Assembly (NCBI RefSeq): GCF_003892345.1
Contig: NZ_RRUE01000001.1
Location: 527,008 to 591,007, forward strand
Direction: 5' to 3'
Source of the DNA: Lautropia dentalis
GTDB lineage: Bacteria > Pseudomonadota > Gammaproteobacteria > Burkholderiales > Burkholderiaceae_E
DNA length: 64,000 nt
Positions 63,716 to 64,000 of this stretch are shown piece after piece. Position numbers and translations under genes: made by a program. Below the pieces are notes generated by a model that saw only the letters and a list, made by a program, of their open reading frames with translations, did no database searches and was not told where the DNA came from. Position 1 is the first letter of the stretch. The number at the start of each line of letters is the position of its first letter.

Positions 63716-64000
63716 TCAGGCCGCCCCGGGCTGTGTCTGCGCCAGCCGCGCCTCGATGTGGGCAATGCGCAGGGTGGCAGGCGGGTGCGAGTCGTAGAAG
63801 GCCGAATGCAGCGGATCGGGGGTGAGGGTGGCGGCGTTGTCCTCGTAGATCTTGGTCAGTGCCGACACGAGGGCAGTGCCGCTGGCATGGTCGACGGCAA
63901 AGGCGTCGGCTTCGAATTCGTCGCGCCGTGACAGCCAGGCCATCAGCGGACGCAGCGGCAGCGTGAACACCGGCAGGGCCAGGAAAAAGAGCAGCAGGGC
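63716..64000 (-). CDS. M48 family metalloprotease, C-terminal part
   Basis: Partial gene running off the window end; 94 residues visible. SRRDEFEADAFAV is the third zinc-ligand motif (SRxxExxAD) of M48/Ste24-type proteases, and SHPPATLRIAHIE (S-x-H-P-x-x-x-x-R) is the usual C-terminal block. A hydrophobic stretch (LLLFFLALPVFTLPL) precedes the motif, so it is membrane-bound with the HExxH site upstream of the window. Probable membrane protein quality-control protease, 48 bp upstream of rsgA. Confidence 0.85.
   Translation of the reverse strand, partial: ALLLFFLALPVFTLPLRPLMAWLSRRDEFEADAFAVDHASGTALVSALTKIYEDNAATLTPDPLHSAFYDSHPPATLRIAHIEARLAQTQPGAA

Overview
The window is GC-rich, densely coding bacterial DNA. 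The gene set (metR/metE, recG next to oxyR, dmeR/dmeF, tgpA-DUF58-moxR, rpsP-rimM-trmD-rplS, a double-length UvrA, lipoproteins and a beta-barrel outer-membrane protein) points to a betaproteobacterium of the Burkholderiales. A Lautropia-like organism is my guess from memory; no search was run. I see no rRNA, tRNA, cas genes, intact prophage or intact insertion sequence.

Layout. 1-3270 is an accessory patch: the 3' end of an AAA ATPase, a Fic AMP-transferase with an operator-like triplet of sites, a broken IS30-type transposase beside a 50-bp near-copy of part of metR, and an AT-rich DUF4236 gene. 3250-9000 is methionine and aromatic biosynthesis (metR/metE divergent pair, class II DAHP synthase). 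8900-14200 holds transport and metal control (AEC carrier, LysO, dmeR/dmeF, MarR, zur). 14600-19900 is an acetate-associated cluster (cAMP-binding/CBS/DUF294 protein, DnaQ-type exonuclease, actP, yjcH). 20379-25580 holds purU, an outer-membrane barrel, pgi and DUF423. 25577-38119 covers genome maintenance and stress (double uvrA, ridA, recG, oxyR, cysM). 38267-40469 is an Rpn/DUF4351 gene, a lipoprotein and a truncated DUF4351 copy. 40538-49825 is envelope and transport (ldcA, gltS, mltB, tgpA-DUF58-moxR). 50547-59000 holds etfBA, a DUF4124 protein, paeA, and the rpsP-rimM-trmD / rplS ribosomal set with ogt inverted inside it, then nudL. 59112-64000 holds a large lipoprotein, rsgA and the end of an M48 protease.

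Two patterns stand out. (1) Dispersed fold-back repeats lie only between genes. Family 1 has four copies (20152-20326, 22789-22975, 23063-23247, 45304-45490). Each is a 175-187 bp three-way-junction palindrome, and its outer stem and one inner hairpin change sequence between copies while staying self-complementary. Each copy is followed on the same side by a short tandem array of about 30-38 bp units. Family 2 has one full copy (35659-35822) and two half copies. (2) Short tandem repeats and Ala/Gly/Pro-rich segments have been inserted in frame into otherwise highly conserved enzymes (MetR, MetE, DAHP synthase, ActP, UvrA, RecG, CysM, RimM, TrmD, RsgA). Catalytic residues on both sides keep their normal spacing. 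This looks like genome-wide minisatellite growth tolerated in surface loops and termini, and with the fold-back family it is the most novel-looking content of the window.
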